Assembly (NCBI GenBank): GCA_900471605.1
Contig: UCEY01000044.1
Span: forward strand, 124,001-188,000
DNA: 64,000 bases
Reading direction: 5' to 3'
Source: Hyphomicrobiales bacterium
GTDB lineage: Bacteria > Pseudomonadota > Alphaproteobacteria > Rhizobiales > Rhizobiaceae
Shown here in pieces: positions 36,396-45,190 of this stretch. The notes below the pieces were generated by a model. That model was not told the DNA's origin. It saw only the letters and a list, made by a program, of their open reading frames with translations, and did not search any database. The position numbers were made by a program, and so were the translations under genes. Positions within the stretch are counted from its first letter, which is position 1; the number at the start of each line of letters is the position of its first letter.

Positions 36396-36402
36396 CCGCG
36401 TC

Positions 36403-36431
36403 GAGATAAGGGTGGCAGGCGGATGAGTCAA
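36403..36431 (-). promoter_or_regulatory. Predicted groESL promoter
   Basis: TTGACT (-35, 36426-36431) and TATCTC (-10, 36403-36408) are 17 bases apart on the minus strand, immediately before CIRCE. The surrounding CTTGACTC and CCCTTATCT also resemble the heat-shock sigma (RpoH) pattern, so housekeeping and heat-shock use may overlap. Confidence 0.6.
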
Positions 36432-36512
36432 GAACGGCCGTAAAATTTTCGAGACGGCTCGGGACCTCATACGAAATACGCTTAACGATACGGATGCTGA
36501 TAAACGCCTGCG

Positions 36513-36632
36513 CTTGGCGAACGGACCGCCGTCTTTGGCACATCGGGCTTTCAGTTCCGGCCACCCCGCCGGGCAGGTCGGCATGTTGCACTGGACTTTG
36601 GTGGAAGAAAGGCGCGGATCGAAAGAGCACGG
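36513..36632 (+). pseudogene. Remnant of a chrA 5' region (decayed)
   Basis: The segment can be read as a broken version of the ChrA N-terminus. LGERTAVF in one frame parallels LGELTAVF of the intact gene at about 37706. After a frameshift, HPAGQVGMLHWTLVEERR parallels GPAGQIGLMHRMLVEERR. Nucleotides match along roughly 100 bases (for example GCCGGGCAG...TCGGC and GGTGGAAGAA). Similarity stops after about 36632. It lies 210 bp upstream of the chrB-like gene, outside any intact ORF. Confidence 0.78.
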
Positions 36633-36802
36633 CCGGCAAGCGTGTTTTCACCGCTGTCGCCGAGCCGTCGCGGCTGTCGAGGCGCATTCCGGCCTGTCTG
36701 GAAATCAAAATGCTGCCTTGACTCGATTTCCAGTATCCCGTTTAACGTAATCATGGGGTTTGCGAATGCCCCACGAGGCGCCATGCCGAAGTTCGCGTCC
36801 TT

Positions 36803-36821
36803 CATATGGTTTTCACATATG
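36803..36821. promoter_or_regulatory. Repeated CATATG half-sites upstream of the chromate genes
   Basis: Two CATATG hexamers (36803-36808 and 36816-36821) centred 13 bp apart lie 21-39 bases upstream of the chrB-like start, in a symmetrical CATATGGTTTTCACATATG context. Possible regulator site; purely pattern-based. Confidence 0.3.
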
Positions 36822-36841
36822 GCTCTTAGAGGGGACGTAAC

Positions 36842-37660
36842 ATGGCGAATTTTAACACGATTTCCTGTGAAAAGCTGGCCCGTCTCATCGGCACGCCCAA
36901 GGCGCCCGTCATCATAGACGTTCGCACGCCCGAAGATTTCGCCGAAAACCCTTTCCTGCTGCCGGCTTCGCTGAGGCGCGACTATTCGGATGTCGCCGAT
37001 TGGGCGGGGTCGTTTCGCGGCCGCTGGGTCGTTGTCGTCTGTCAGAAGGGCCGCAAGCTGAGCGAGGGTGTTGCCGCCTTTCTGCGCCTGGCCGGCGCCG
37101 AGGCCGAAAATCTCGAAGATGGCTTCGAAGGCTGGCGTGACCTTGGCTTGCCGCTCCTGCCGGCCGAGAAACTGCCTCCGCGCAATACCAATGGCGCGAC
37201 GCTTTGGGTCACGCGTACCAGACCGAAGATAGACCGGATCGCCTGTCCCTGGCTCATCCGCCGTTTCGTGGATCCGGTCGCCGCATTTCTCTTCGTCGCG
37301 GCCCCTGAGGTCGAGGCGGTGGCCGAGCGGTTCGGCGCCACCCCGTTCGATGTCGACGGCGTGTTCTGGAGCCATCGCGGAGAACTCTGCAGCTTCGATG
37401 TCATGGTCGAGGAATTCGGCCTGTCGCTGCCGGCCCTGGGCCAGATGGCGAGGATCGTTCGCGGCGCCGATACCGACCGGCTCGATCTCGAACCGCAGGC
37501 GGCCGGACTTCTGGCCATATCGCTCGGCCTGTCGCGCATGTATGCCAGCGATCTGGAACAGCTTGATCAGGGCATGCTGATCTATGACGCGCTCTATCGG
37601 TGGGCGCGCGACGCGATGGACGAAAAGCACGACTGGGTGGTCCGGGGTGGAAAAGGGTGA
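36842..37660 (+). CDS. chrB: Rhodanese-ChrB chromate resistance protein
   Basis: 272 aa. N-terminal rhodanese-like domain at about residues 10-105 (PVIIDVRTPEDFAENPF; candidate active-site Cys in VVVVCQKGRKLSEG), then a ChrB C-terminal domain starting TLWVTRTRPKIDRIACPW with CPWLIRRFVDP. ChrB-type proteins regulate or assist chromate efflux. The rhodanese fusion is a known variant (sulfurtransferase/chromate resistance protein). It is eight bases ahead of chrA on the same strand, forming a chrBA unit. No signal peptide, so cytoplasmic. Confidence 0.85.
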   Translation: MANFNTISCEKLARLIGTPKAPVIIDVRTPEDFAENPFLLPASLRRDYSDVADWAGSFRGRWVVVVCQKGRKLSEGVAAFLRLAGAEAENLEDGFEGWRDLGLPLLPAEKLPPRNTNGATLWVTRTRPKIDRIACPWLIRRFVDPVAAFLFVAAPEVEAVAERFGATPFDVDGVFWSHRGELCSFDVMVEEFGLSLPALGQMARIVRGADTDRLDLEPQAAGLLAISLGLSRMYASDLEQLDQGMLIYDALYRWARDAMDEKHDWVVRGGKG

Positions 37661-37667
37661 GGCGGTG

Positions 37668-39005
37668 ATGGATCGCGCGGTGAAGGACGGGATCGCGGCC
37701 ACCCCCTCGCTCGGGGAGCTGACCGCGGTGTTCGCGCGGATCGGGGTCTTGAGTTTCGGCGGGCCTGCCGGGCAGATCGGCTTGATGCACCGGATGCTGG
37801 TGGAAGAACGGCGCTGGCTTTCGGAAGGACGTTTTCTGCATGCCCTGAACTATTGCATGCTGCTGCCCGGACCGGAGGCGCAGCAGCTCGCCACCTATAT
37901 CGGCTGGCTGATGTTCGGCGTGCGCGGCGGCATGATCGCAGGCCTTCTATTCGTGCTGCCGGGGCTTGCCGTCATCATCGCCCTTTCGGCGGCCTACGCT
38001 CTCTATCAGGACACGAGCTGGCTGACCGGCCTGTTCTTCGGGCTGAAGGCGGCCGTGCTGGCAATCGTCGTCGAGGCGGTCATCCGCCTGAGCCGCAAGA
38101 CGCTGAAGAGCCGTTTTCTGGTCGGCATCGCGGCGGCTGCCTTCATCGCGCTGTTCTTTTTCAGCCTGCCGTTTCCGCTGGTCGTGCTTGCGGCCGGGCT
38201 TGCCGGTTTTACCGCGGCCCGCAGGGGAGGCCAGTCGGCAAATACCGGTTCCGCGGCGATGGAGCTGCCGAAGCGGCCGACGCCGTTGGGGGCTGTCGCC
38301 ACGCTGGTCCTGTGGATCGCCGTCTGGCAGTTTCCGCTTCTCTTGCTCTGGGTTTTCTCCGCGCCGGAAGGCCTGGCGGTCATGTTCACCTTCTTCTCCA
38401 AGATGGCGATGGTGACCTTTGGCGGCGCCTATGCGGTGCTTGCCTATGTGGCGCAGGTGGCGGTCGAGAATTACGGCTGGCTGAAACCCGGCGAGATGCT
38501 GGACGGGCTGGCGCTGGCCGAAACGACACCGGGACCGCTCGTCCTGGTGCTTTCATTCGTCGGTTTCCTGGTCGGTTTCCGCGAGGCGGCCGGTCTTGGC
38601 CCCGTCACCGGCGGTGTGATCGGCGCGCTGCTGGTCGCCTGGGCGACCTTCGTGCCGAGCTTCATCTGGATCTTCGCCGGAGCGCCCTATATCGAGCGGC
38701 TGCGCGGCAATCCGGTCCTTTCGGCGGCGCTCTCGGCGATCACCGCCGCGGTCGTCGGCGTCATCCTCAACCTCGCCATCTGGTTCGGCCTGCATGTCCT
38801 TTTCCGTGAGGTTGAGCAGATCTCGATCTGGCCGGCAGTCGGCCTGAAGCTTTTCTGGCCGGTCTGGACCACTCTCGATCCGCTCGCCTTTCTGCTCTTC
38901 GCGGTCTCGGCTTTCCTGCTGTTCCGCATGAAGATCGGCATGGTGCCCGTGCTCCTTGTCAGCGCGGTCGTTGGCCTTGCCGTCCGCTTTCTGGTTGCGG
39001 TCTAG
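37668..39005 (+). CDS. chrA: Chromate transporter ChrA
   Basis: 445-aa membrane protein with two CHR domains. The first has LSFGGPAGQIGLMHRML and LLPGPEAQQLATYIG near residues 28-85; the second has FGGAYAVLAYVAQVAV and ETTPGPLVLVLSFVGFLVG. It exports chromate, driven by the membrane potential. The ATG at 37668 follows a GTG at 37665 that is also possible. The intact gene contrasts with the chrA remnant found 1.1 kb upstream. Confidence 0.93.
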   Translation: MDRAVKDGIAATPSLGELTAVFARIGVLSFGGPAGQIGLMHRMLVEERRWLSEGRFLHALNYCMLLPGPEAQQLATYIGWLMFGVRGGMIAGLLFVLPGLAVIIALSAAYALYQDTSWLTGLFFGLKAAVLAIVVEAVIRLSRKTLKSRFLVGIAAAAFIALFFFSLPFPLVVLAAGLAGFTAARRGGQSANTGSAAMELPKRPTPLGAVATLVLWIAVWQFPLLLLWVFSAPEGLAVMFTFFSKMAMVTFGGAYAVLAYVAQVAVENYGWLKPGEMLDGLALAETTPGPLVLVLSFVGFLVGFREAAGLGPVTGGVIGALLVAWATFVPSFIWIFAGAPYIERLRGNPVLSAALSAITAAVVGVILNLAIWFGLHVLFREVEQISIWPAVGLKLFWPVWTTLDPLAFLLFAVSAFLLFRMKIGMVPVLLVSAVVGLAVRFLVAV

Positions 39006-39132
39006 GGACGAGGCGCTGAAAGCCGGCTCCTGCCGGCCCGGCGATGCCGCCGCGGGTTTTCCCTCGAATATCTCTTGTAATCTTTCCGGGGGTTTGCCAT
39101 GTGACCCGGGACTTGCGAGACGGGAAGAAGAC

Positions 39133-39981
39133 ATGGCGAAGCGCATCGGCAATCTGAACGAAGTGATCGGCGACTACGACGTCGTGCTTTCGGACGTCTG
39201 GGGCGTCGTACATAATGGCGTCGAAGCCTTCCAGCAATCGTGCAAGGCGCTGGCCGCGGCCCGCGAAGCCGGCGCGACGGTCGTGCTGATCACCAATTCC
39301 CCGCGCACCGCGCCCGGCGTCATCCAGCAGATGAAACTGCTTGGCGTTCCGGACGGCACCTACGACCGGATCGTCACGTCAGGCGACGTCACCCAGCACC
39401 TGATCGTCGATGGCCCGAAAAAGGTCTTTCTGATCGGCCCTGACCGCGATCTCAACCTGTTCGACGGGCTTGGCGTCGAGGTGGTCCCGGCTGACGAGGC
39501 CGAATGCATCGTCTGCACCGGTTTCTTCGACGACGAGAAGGAAGTGCCGGAAGATTATACCGACATGCTGACCGCGTTTGCCCGGCGCGACGTGCCCTTC
39601 ATCTGCGCCAACCCGGATCTCGTCGTCGAGCGCGGCCACAAGATCATCCCCTGTGCCGGCGCGGTTGCGGCCTATTACGAAGATCTGGGCGGCAAGACCC
39701 GCGTCGCCGGCAAGCCGCATCGGCCGATCTACGAGGCGGCGATCGCAGCCGCCCGCGAAGCGCACGGCGATTTCCCGATGAACCGGGTTCTGGCGATCGG
39801 CGACGGCATGCCGACCGACGTGCGCGGCGCGCTCGCATACGGCCTCGACCTGCTTTATATCAGCGCGGGCATCCATGTCGCCGAATACACGATCAACGGC
39901 CAGACCGACGAGGCGATCCTCAACGCCTGGCTGAAGCGGGAAAACGCGACGCCGAAATACTGGATGCCGCGCCTCGCATAG
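39133..39981 (+). CDS. HAD-superfamily hydrolase, class IIA-like (TIGR01459 type)
   Basis: 282 aa. Motif I VVLSDVWGVVHNGVEAF, motif II VVLITNSPRTAP and the C-terminal GKPHRPIYE ... LAIGDGMPTDVRGALAYG follow the NagD/4-nitrophenylphosphatase layout with a C2 cap. The first Asp of D-x-D is kept, but the second is Trp (DVW), as in the alphaproteobacterial TIGR01459 subfamily. Substrate unknown. The ATG at 39133 is used; upstream in-frame sequence overlaps chrA. It precedes ribF by 37 bases, so co-transcription is likely. Confidence 0.88.
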   Translation: MAKRIGNLNEVIGDYDVVLSDVWGVVHNGVEAFQQSCKALAAAREAGATVVLITNSPRTAPGVIQQMKLLGVPDGTYDRIVTSGDVTQHLIVDGPKKVFLIGPDRDLNLFDGLGVEVVPADEAECIVCTGFFDDEKEVPEDYTDMLTAFARRDVPFICANPDLVVERGHKIIPCAGAVAAYYEDLGGKTRVAGKPHRPIYEAAIAAAREAHGDFPMNRVLAIGDGMPTDVRGALAYGLDLLYISAGIHVAEYTINGQTDEAILNAWLKRENATPKYWMPRLA

Positions 39982-40018
39982 CCCTGGGCCTGAATGGGCC
40001 GGAACCGGAATCCGCCGC

Positions 40019-40999
40019 ATGACTGTCTTCCACCGCAACGAGAAGAAGGAACCGCTGCCTGAGGGGTTGCAGGGCGGCGTCATCGCCATCGGCAATTTCG
40101 ACGGCGTGCATCGCGGCCATCGCAGCGTTCTGGAACGGGCGCTGACGCTTGCCGAAGAGCGTGGCGTGCCGGCCCTGGTACTGACCTTCGAACCCCATCC
40201 GCGCACCGTTTTCCGCCCGGAAGAACCGGTGTTCCGGCTGACGCCCGCGCCGCTCAAGGCCCGGCTGCTCGAAGCCATGGGTTTCCGCTCGGTGATCGAA
40301 TATCCCTTCACCCCGGACTTTGCGACCCGCTCGGCGGAAGAATTCATCCAGACCATCCTGGTCGACTGGCTCTCCGCCAGCGCCGTCGTGACCGGCTTCG
40401 ATTTCCATTTCGGCAAGGGCAGGGAAGGCGGCCCGGCCTTCCTGATGGCGTCGGGCGCCAAGCATGGCTTCAACGTCCAGCTCGTCGACGCCTTCCGCGA
40501 TGAGAATGCCGAGGTGATCTCGTCGAGCCGCATCCGAGACCTGCTGGCGCAAGGCGATGTATCGGCAGCGGCCGGCCTGCTCGGTTACCGCTATACGCTC
40601 GAGGCGGAAGTGATCGGCGGCGAAAAACTCGGCCGCCAGCTCGGCTTCCCGACCGCCAACATGCAGCTTCCCCCGGAGGCCGAATTGAAGGCCGGCATCT
40701 ACGCCGTGCGCTTCCGCCGCCCGGATGGCACGCTGTTCGACGGCGTCGCCAGCTACGGCCGCCGCCCGACGGTGATCGAGAACGGGGCACCGCTGCTCGA
40801 AACTTACCTGTTCGATTTTTCCGGCAGCCTTTACGGCGAGACCTGTTCCGTCTCCTTCTTCGGCCACCTGCGCGACGAACTGAAATTCGACGGGCTCGAT
40901 CCGCTGGTCGCCCAGATCAGACGCGACGAGGAGGAGGCGCGGGGGCTGCTGTCCGGTGTCAGGCCGCTTGGAGAGCTGGACGCCAAGATCGCGTTTTGA
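40019..40999 (+). CDS. ribF: Bifunctional riboflavin kinase / FAD synthetase
   Basis: 326 aa: FMN adenylyltransferase in the N-terminal half (GNFDGVHRGHRSVLERAL; FEPHPRTVF; SSRIRDLLAQGDV) and flavokinase in the C-terminal half (GEKLGRQLGFPTANMQLP; KAGIYAVRFRR). Makes FMN and FAD from riboflavin. Domain order and length are standard. Confidence 0.96.
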   Translation: MTVFHRNEKKEPLPEGLQGGVIAIGNFDGVHRGHRSVLERALTLAEERGVPALVLTFEPHPRTVFRPEEPVFRLTPAPLKARLLEAMGFRSVIEYPFTPDFATRSAEEFIQTILVDWLSASAVVTGFDFHFGKGREGGPAFLMASGAKHGFNVQLVDAFRDENAEVISSSRIRDLLAQGDVSAAAGLLGYRYTLEAEVIGGEKLGRQLGFPTANMQLPPEAELKAGIYAVRFRRPDGTLFDGVASYGRRPTVIENGAPLLETYLFDFSGSLYGETCSVSFFGHLRDELKFDGLDPLVAQIRRDEEEARGLLSGVRPLGELDAKIAF

Positions 41000-41003
41000 G
41001 GGG

Positions 41004-41438
41004 TTAGCGGAGCAGCCTGCTGTCAAAGGGGTAGCGCACGGCGTTCTCGATTGTCAGCCTTCCTGCATCCGCATGCTCCGGATTGATCAGGACGTTTGCG
41101 GCTTCGGGTAAAATCGCCGACGGCACCTTCAGAAGGCAGAATTTGTTTTCAGTGAGCCAGCGCTCTCCCGCCTGCTGTGTTTCGGTGGCGTCAAAAAGAT
41201 CGATATCACTCGACGCAATCGTCTTTGCAACAACGTCGTCCGGACAATGAATCTTCAGCAGTTGAAAATCCAGCGGAAGATCTTCAGCATCGACATGCAC
41301 CAATATTTCAAGAAGGGCGGTCGAAGGATGATCGCAGCAATAGACGATCGGCATTCCCTGTTTATGCCATCGACCGGGCGCGACTAGTCCGCCTCCGCCT
41401 GACAAGTCCGCATAGTTGGAGATACGCCACAGGATCAT
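41004..41438 (-). CDS. RES-domain toxin
   Basis: 144 aa. The RES fold has LWRISNYADLSGGGGLVAPG and RWHKQGMPIVYCCDHPSTAL, then LEILVHVD, which supply the Arg-Tyr-Glu residues expected in this NAD-handling toxin family. Characterised members (MbcT, ParT, NatT) attack NAD+ or ADP-ribosylate targets. Three bases after the cognate antitoxin stop and on the same strand, so a type II RES/Xre pair. Confidence 0.9.
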   Translation of the reverse strand: MILWRISNYADLSGGGGLVAPGRWHKQGMPIVYCCDHPSTALLEILVHVDAEDLPLDFQLLKIHCPDDVVAKTIASSDIDLFDATETQQAGERWLTENKFCLLKVPSAILPEAANVLINPEHADAGRLTIENAVRYPFDSRLLR

Positions 41439-41441
41439 GGA

Positions 41442-41840
41442 TCAGACGTAAATGCCGTGATCGATCTGGTGCAGCGCCTGCTCGACGAGCACTGCACCGC
41501 TCTCCGATTCCAGGAGATCGAGCGGCACGACGCCGTCCATTCCTCTATTGGGTTTGCGCAGCCAGCGGTGAGCGCGGTCCTGATCACCGAAGACCCGTTT
41601 GGCGAGCTCCATGACGCGCACGACACGCAGGGCGCCGTCGTTCTCGCTGACGGTCAGTGTTTCCCGGTTGGCGATACGCCGGGCAAGCGTGCGGCGCGGT
41701 GCGACAAATCTATAGAGCTCTTCCATCGAAAAGCCGAGTTTGGTCAACTCCGAGACGTTGGTTCCGTCATAGGCCTGCAACTGACCGCGGGATGCGATTT
41801 CGAGCCGCTTGCGAATAGGCATGTCAGCGGATGCGCGCAA
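41442..41840 (-). CDS. Xre/MbcA/ParS-type antitoxin of the RES toxin
   Basis: 132 aa. N-terminal Xre-like helix-turn-helix region (about residues 10-60, with FSMEELYRFVAPRRTLARR) and a C-terminal toxin-binding (DUF2384) domain: AKRVFGDQDRAHRWLRKPNR and PLDLLESESGAVLVEQAL. An internal ATG at 41822 (MPIRKRLE) is an alternative start. It should neutralise the RES protein and autoregulate the pair. Confidence 0.9.
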   Translation of the reverse strand: MRASADMPIRKRLEIASRGQLQAYDGTNVSELTKLGFSMEELYRFVAPRRTLARRIANRETLTVSENDGALRVVRVMELAKRVFGDQDRAHRWLRKPNRGMDGVVPLDLLESESGAVLVEQALHQIDHGIYV

Positions 41841-42140
41841 TTCAAATACCCTCCATGCCAGATGCCCTGTAATGTATGCGCAGATGGCATCAAAATCAAA
41901 TGCGGCTTTGGAACGAAATGACGGAGGAACTCCCTTCCTTTCCGCCGCAAAAACCCTTAAAGAACCGCATTATGAAAGAATTCCGGCTGGCTCAGATCAT
42001 TCGAATTATCGGCCCGGCCTTCCGCGCGGCTTGAGAGCGAGCGGGAAGGTCCGGGTTTTCGGCGTTTTTCAAAGCGCCTTCCGCCAGCCAATTTTCATCG
42101 AGATGCGCCCCGTCGCGGCGCCAGGACGATTGCTCAATCC
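41841..42140. other. Intergenic region between the RES/Xre pair and ileS
   Basis: 300 bases without a supported gene. It must hold the divergent promoters of the antitoxin (minus) and ileS (plus). An imperfect CCTTCCGC ... GCGGGAAGG pairing lies at about 42019-42050. No T-box-like stem, riboswitch or repeat was recognised. Confidence 0.5.
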
Positions 42141-45056
42141 ATGACAGATACCGCCGAAAAGCTCGACTATTCGAAGACCCTCTACCTGCCCGAAACCGAT
42201 TTCCCGATGCGCGCCGGCCTGCCGCAGAAGGAGCCGGAACTGGTCGCCCGCTGGCAGCAGATGGACCTCTACAAACAGCTCCGCGCCTCCGCCGTGGGCC
42301 GCGAAAAATTCGTGCTGCATGACGGCCCGCCCTATGCCAACGGCAATATCCATATCGGCCACGCGCTGAACAAGATCCTGAAGGACGTCATCACCCGCTC
42401 GTTCCAGATGCGCGGTTACGACTCGAACTATGTTCCGGGCTGGGATTGCCACGGCCTGCCGATCGAGTGGAAGATCGAGGAAAAATACCGCGAGAAGGGC
42501 AAGAACAAGGACGAGGTCCCGGTCAACGAATTCCGCCAGGAATGCCGCGAATTCGCCGCCGGCTGGATCAAGGTCCAGGCCGAGGAATTCAAGCGCCTCG
42601 GCATCGTCGGCGATTTCGACAACCCCTACCTGACGATGAATTTTCACGCGGAATCGCGCATCGCCGGTGAACTCCTGAAGATCGCCCAGAGCGGCCAGCT
42701 CTATCGCGGCTCGAAGCCGATCATGTGGTCGGTGGTCGAGCGCACCGCGCTGGCTGAGGCGGAGGTCGAGTACCACGATTATGAGAGCGACACGATCTGG
42801 GTAAAGTTCCCGGTGCTGATGGTCGAAGTTGAGCTAGGTACCGGGAAATCCGATCTTTTAGGTGCCCACGTCGTCATCTGGACGACGACGCCCTGGACGA
42901 TCCCCGGCAACCGCGCGATCTCCTATTCGCCAAAGATCTCGTACGGCCTTTACGAAGTGACCGAGGCCGCCAACGACTTCGGCCCGCGTCCGGGTGAAAA
43001 GCTGATCTTCGCCGATAAGCTGGCCGAAGAGAGCTTTGCCAAGGCCAAGCTCCAGTACAAGCGTCTGCGCGATCTGTCGGCTGACGAGATGGCGGCGATC
43101 ACCTGCGCGCACCCCTTGAAGGGCCTTGGCGGCGGCTACGATTTCGCCGTCCCGCTCCTCGCCGGCGACCACGTCACCGACGATGCCGGTACCGGCTTCG
43201 TCCACACCGCCCCCTCCCACGGCCGCGAGGACTTCGAGGCCTGGATGCATCACGTGCGTGATCTCGAAGCCCGCGGCATCGACACGAAAATCCCGTTCCC
43301 GGTCGACGATGCCGGCGCCTATACCGCCGATGCCCCCGGTTTCGAGGGCGCCCGTGTCATGGATGACAACGGCAAGAAGGGCGATGCCAACGACCGCGTC
43401 ATCAAGGCGCTGATCGAGCGCAACGCGCTGTTTGCGCGCGGCCGCCTCAAGCATCAGTATCCGCATTCCTGGCGTTCCAAGAAGCCGATCATCTTCCGCA
43501 ACACGCCGCAGTGGTTCGTTTATATGGACAAGACGCTCGCCGACGGCGCGACGCTGCGCTCGCGGGCGCTGAACGCCATCGACGACACGCGTTTCGTCCC
43601 CGCCGCCGGCCAGAACCGCTTGCGCGCGATGATCGAGCAGCGCCCGGACTGGGTGCTGTCCCGTCAGCGCGCGTGGGGCGTGCCGATCTGCGTCTTCGTC
43701 GACGAGGAAGGCGAGATCCTCCAGGACGAGGCGGTCAACAAGCGCATCCTCGAAGCCTTCGATCTCGAAGGGGCCGATGCATGGTTCGCGGAAGGCGCGC
43801 GCGAGCGCTTCCTCGGCTCCCGCGCCAATGAGGGCTGGACCCAGGTCAGGGATATCCTCGATGTCTGGTTCGACAGTGGTTCCAGCCATACCTTCACGCT
43901 CGAAGACCGCCCGGACCTGAAATGGCCGGCCGACGTCTATCTGGAAGGTTCCGACCAGCATCGCGGCTGGTTCCATTCCTCGCTGCTGGAATCCGCCGCC
44001 ACCCGCGGCCGGGCGCCCTATGACACGGTCGTCACCCATGGCTTCACCATGGACGAGAAGGGCCAGAAGATGTCGAAATCGCTCGGCAATGTCGTGGCGC
44101 CGCAGGATGTCATGAAGGATGCCGGCGCCGATATCCTGCGCCTCTGGGTGATGACCACCGACTATTGGGAAGACCAGCGCCTCGGCAAGACCATCATCCA
44201 GACCAATGTCGATGCCTATCGCAAGCTGCGCAACACGATCCGCTGGATGCTCGGCACGCTCGCCCATGACGAGGGCGAGGAGATCGCCTATGCCGATCTG
44301 CCGGAACTCGAAAAGCTGATGCTGCACCGCTTGTCCGAACTCGATAAGCTCGTGCGCGAGGGTTATGACGCCTTCGAGTTCAAGAAGATCGCCCGTGCGC
44401 TGATCGATTTCTCCAATATCGAGCTGTCGGCCTTCTATTTCGATATCCGCAAGGACGCGCTTTATTGCGACGCGCCGTCCTCGCTGCGCCGGCGCGCCGC
44501 TCTTGCCGTCATCCGCAAGATCTTCGACTGCACGGTCACCTGGCTTGCGCCCATGCTGCCGTTCACCACCGAAGAATCGTGGCTGTCGCGTAACCCCAAC
44601 GCGGTTTCGGTCCATCTCGAACAGTTCCCGACGGTTCCCGCCGAGTGGAAAAACGAGGCGGTTGCCGAGAAGTGGGCGCAGATCCGCAAGGTGCGCTCGG
44701 TTGTCACAGGCGCGCTCGAAATCGAGCGCAAGGACAAGCGGATCGGCTCTTCGCTGGAAGCGGCACCTGTCGTTTATGTCAACGACCCGGAGTTGATGAA
44801 GGCGCTGGAAGGCCAGGATTTCGAAGAGACCTGCATCACCTCGGGCATCGCCATCGTTTCGGGCGAAGGGCCGGAGACCGCCTTCCGCTTGGCCGAAGTG
44901 CAGGGCGTCGCCGTCGATCCCAAGCTCGCCGAAGGCACCAAATGTGCCCGCTCGTGGCGGGTGACGACCGATGTCGGCTCCGATCAAGCTTATCCGGATG
45001 TGTCGGCCCGTGATGCCGCCGCGTTGCGCGAACTGGCCGCTCTCGGCCGGCTTTGA
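42141..45056 (+). CDS. ileS: Isoleucyl-tRNA synthetase
   Basis: 971-aa class Ia synthetase. HIGH-type motif GNIHIGHALNKILKD near residue 70, KMSKS in DEKGQKMSKSLGNVVAP near residue 640, and the editing domain in between (WTTTPWTIPGNRAI; DDAGTGFVHTAPSHG). The C-terminal zinc Cys cluster of some bacterial IleRS is not evident. Start MTDTAEKLDYSKTLYLP is family-typical. Confidence 0.98.
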   Translation: MTDTAEKLDYSKTLYLPETDFPMRAGLPQKEPELVARWQQMDLYKQLRASAVGREKFVLHDGPPYANGNIHIGHALNKILKDVITRSFQMRGYDSNYVPGWDCHGLPIEWKIEEKYREKGKNKDEVPVNEFRQECREFAAGWIKVQAEEFKRLGIVGDFDNPYLTMNFHAESRIAGELLKIAQSGQLYRGSKPIMWSVVERTALAEAEVEYHDYESDTIWVKFPVLMVEVELGTGKSDLLGAHVVIWTTTPWTIPGNRAISYSPKISYGLYEVTEAANDFGPRPGEKLIFADKLAEESFAKAKLQYKRLRDLSADEMAAITCAHPLKGLGGGYDFAVPLLAGDHVTDDAGTGFVHTAPSHGREDFEAWMHHVRDLEARGIDTKIPFPVDDAGAYTADAPGFEGARVMDDNGKKGDANDRVIKALIERNALFARGRLKHQYPHSWRSKKPIIFRNTPQWFVYMDKTLADGATLRSRALNAIDDTRFVPAAGQNRLRAMIEQRPDWVLSRQRAWGVPICVFVDEEGEILQDEAVNKRILEAFDLEGADAWFAEGARERFLGSRANEGWTQVRDILDVWFDSGSSHTFTLEDRPDLKWPADVYLEGSDQHRGWFHSSLLESAATRGRAPYDTVVTHGFTMDEKGQKMSKSLGNVVAPQDVMKDAGADILRLWVMTTDYWEDQRLGKTIIQTNVDAYRKLRNTIRWMLGTLAHDEGEEIAYADLPELEKLMLHRLSELDKLVREGYDAFEFKKIARALIDFSNIELSAFYFDIRKDALYCDAPSSLRRRAALAVIRKIFDCTVTWLAPMLPFTTEESWLSRNPNAVSVHLEQFPTVPAEWKNEAVAEKWAQIRKVRSVVTGALEIERKDKRIGSSLEAAPVVYVNDPELMKALEGQDFEETCITSGIAIVSGEGPETAFRLAEVQGVAVDPKLAEGTKCARSWRVTTDVGSDQAYPDVSARDAAALRELAALGRL

Positions 45057-45069
45057 TCGCTTGAAATCG

Positions 45070-45141
45070 CCGGATGATTGCGCTTTGGGCAATCATCCGG
45101 TAAAACTGCCTGAAATTGGCCGGATTTTCCGGCCATCAGGC
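45070..45141 (+). repeat. Two consecutive hairpins after ileS
   Basis: First hairpin: CCGGATGATTGC (45070-45081) pairs perfectly with 45089-45100 around a 7-base loop. Second: TGGCCGGA-TTT-TCCGGCCA (45117-45135), extended by GCCTGA/TCAGGC. Neither is followed by a strong T-run, so they may slow transcription or stabilise the ileS mRNA end rather than act as classical terminators. Confidence 0.6.
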
Positions 45142-45190
45142 GTTTGAGTGTGTCTGAGGCGTCAGGACGGGCGCCGCTGGAAGGGTTTTG

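Noticed and set aside
41841..42140. A possible T-box leader upstream of ileS
   Set aside because: No T-box motif or specifier loop can be built; T-box control of ileS is not expected in this group.
42858..45092. A 744-residue minus-strand frame opposite ileS
   Set aside because: Shadow of the highly conserved ileS gene in a G+C-rich genome; no start signal or family motif.
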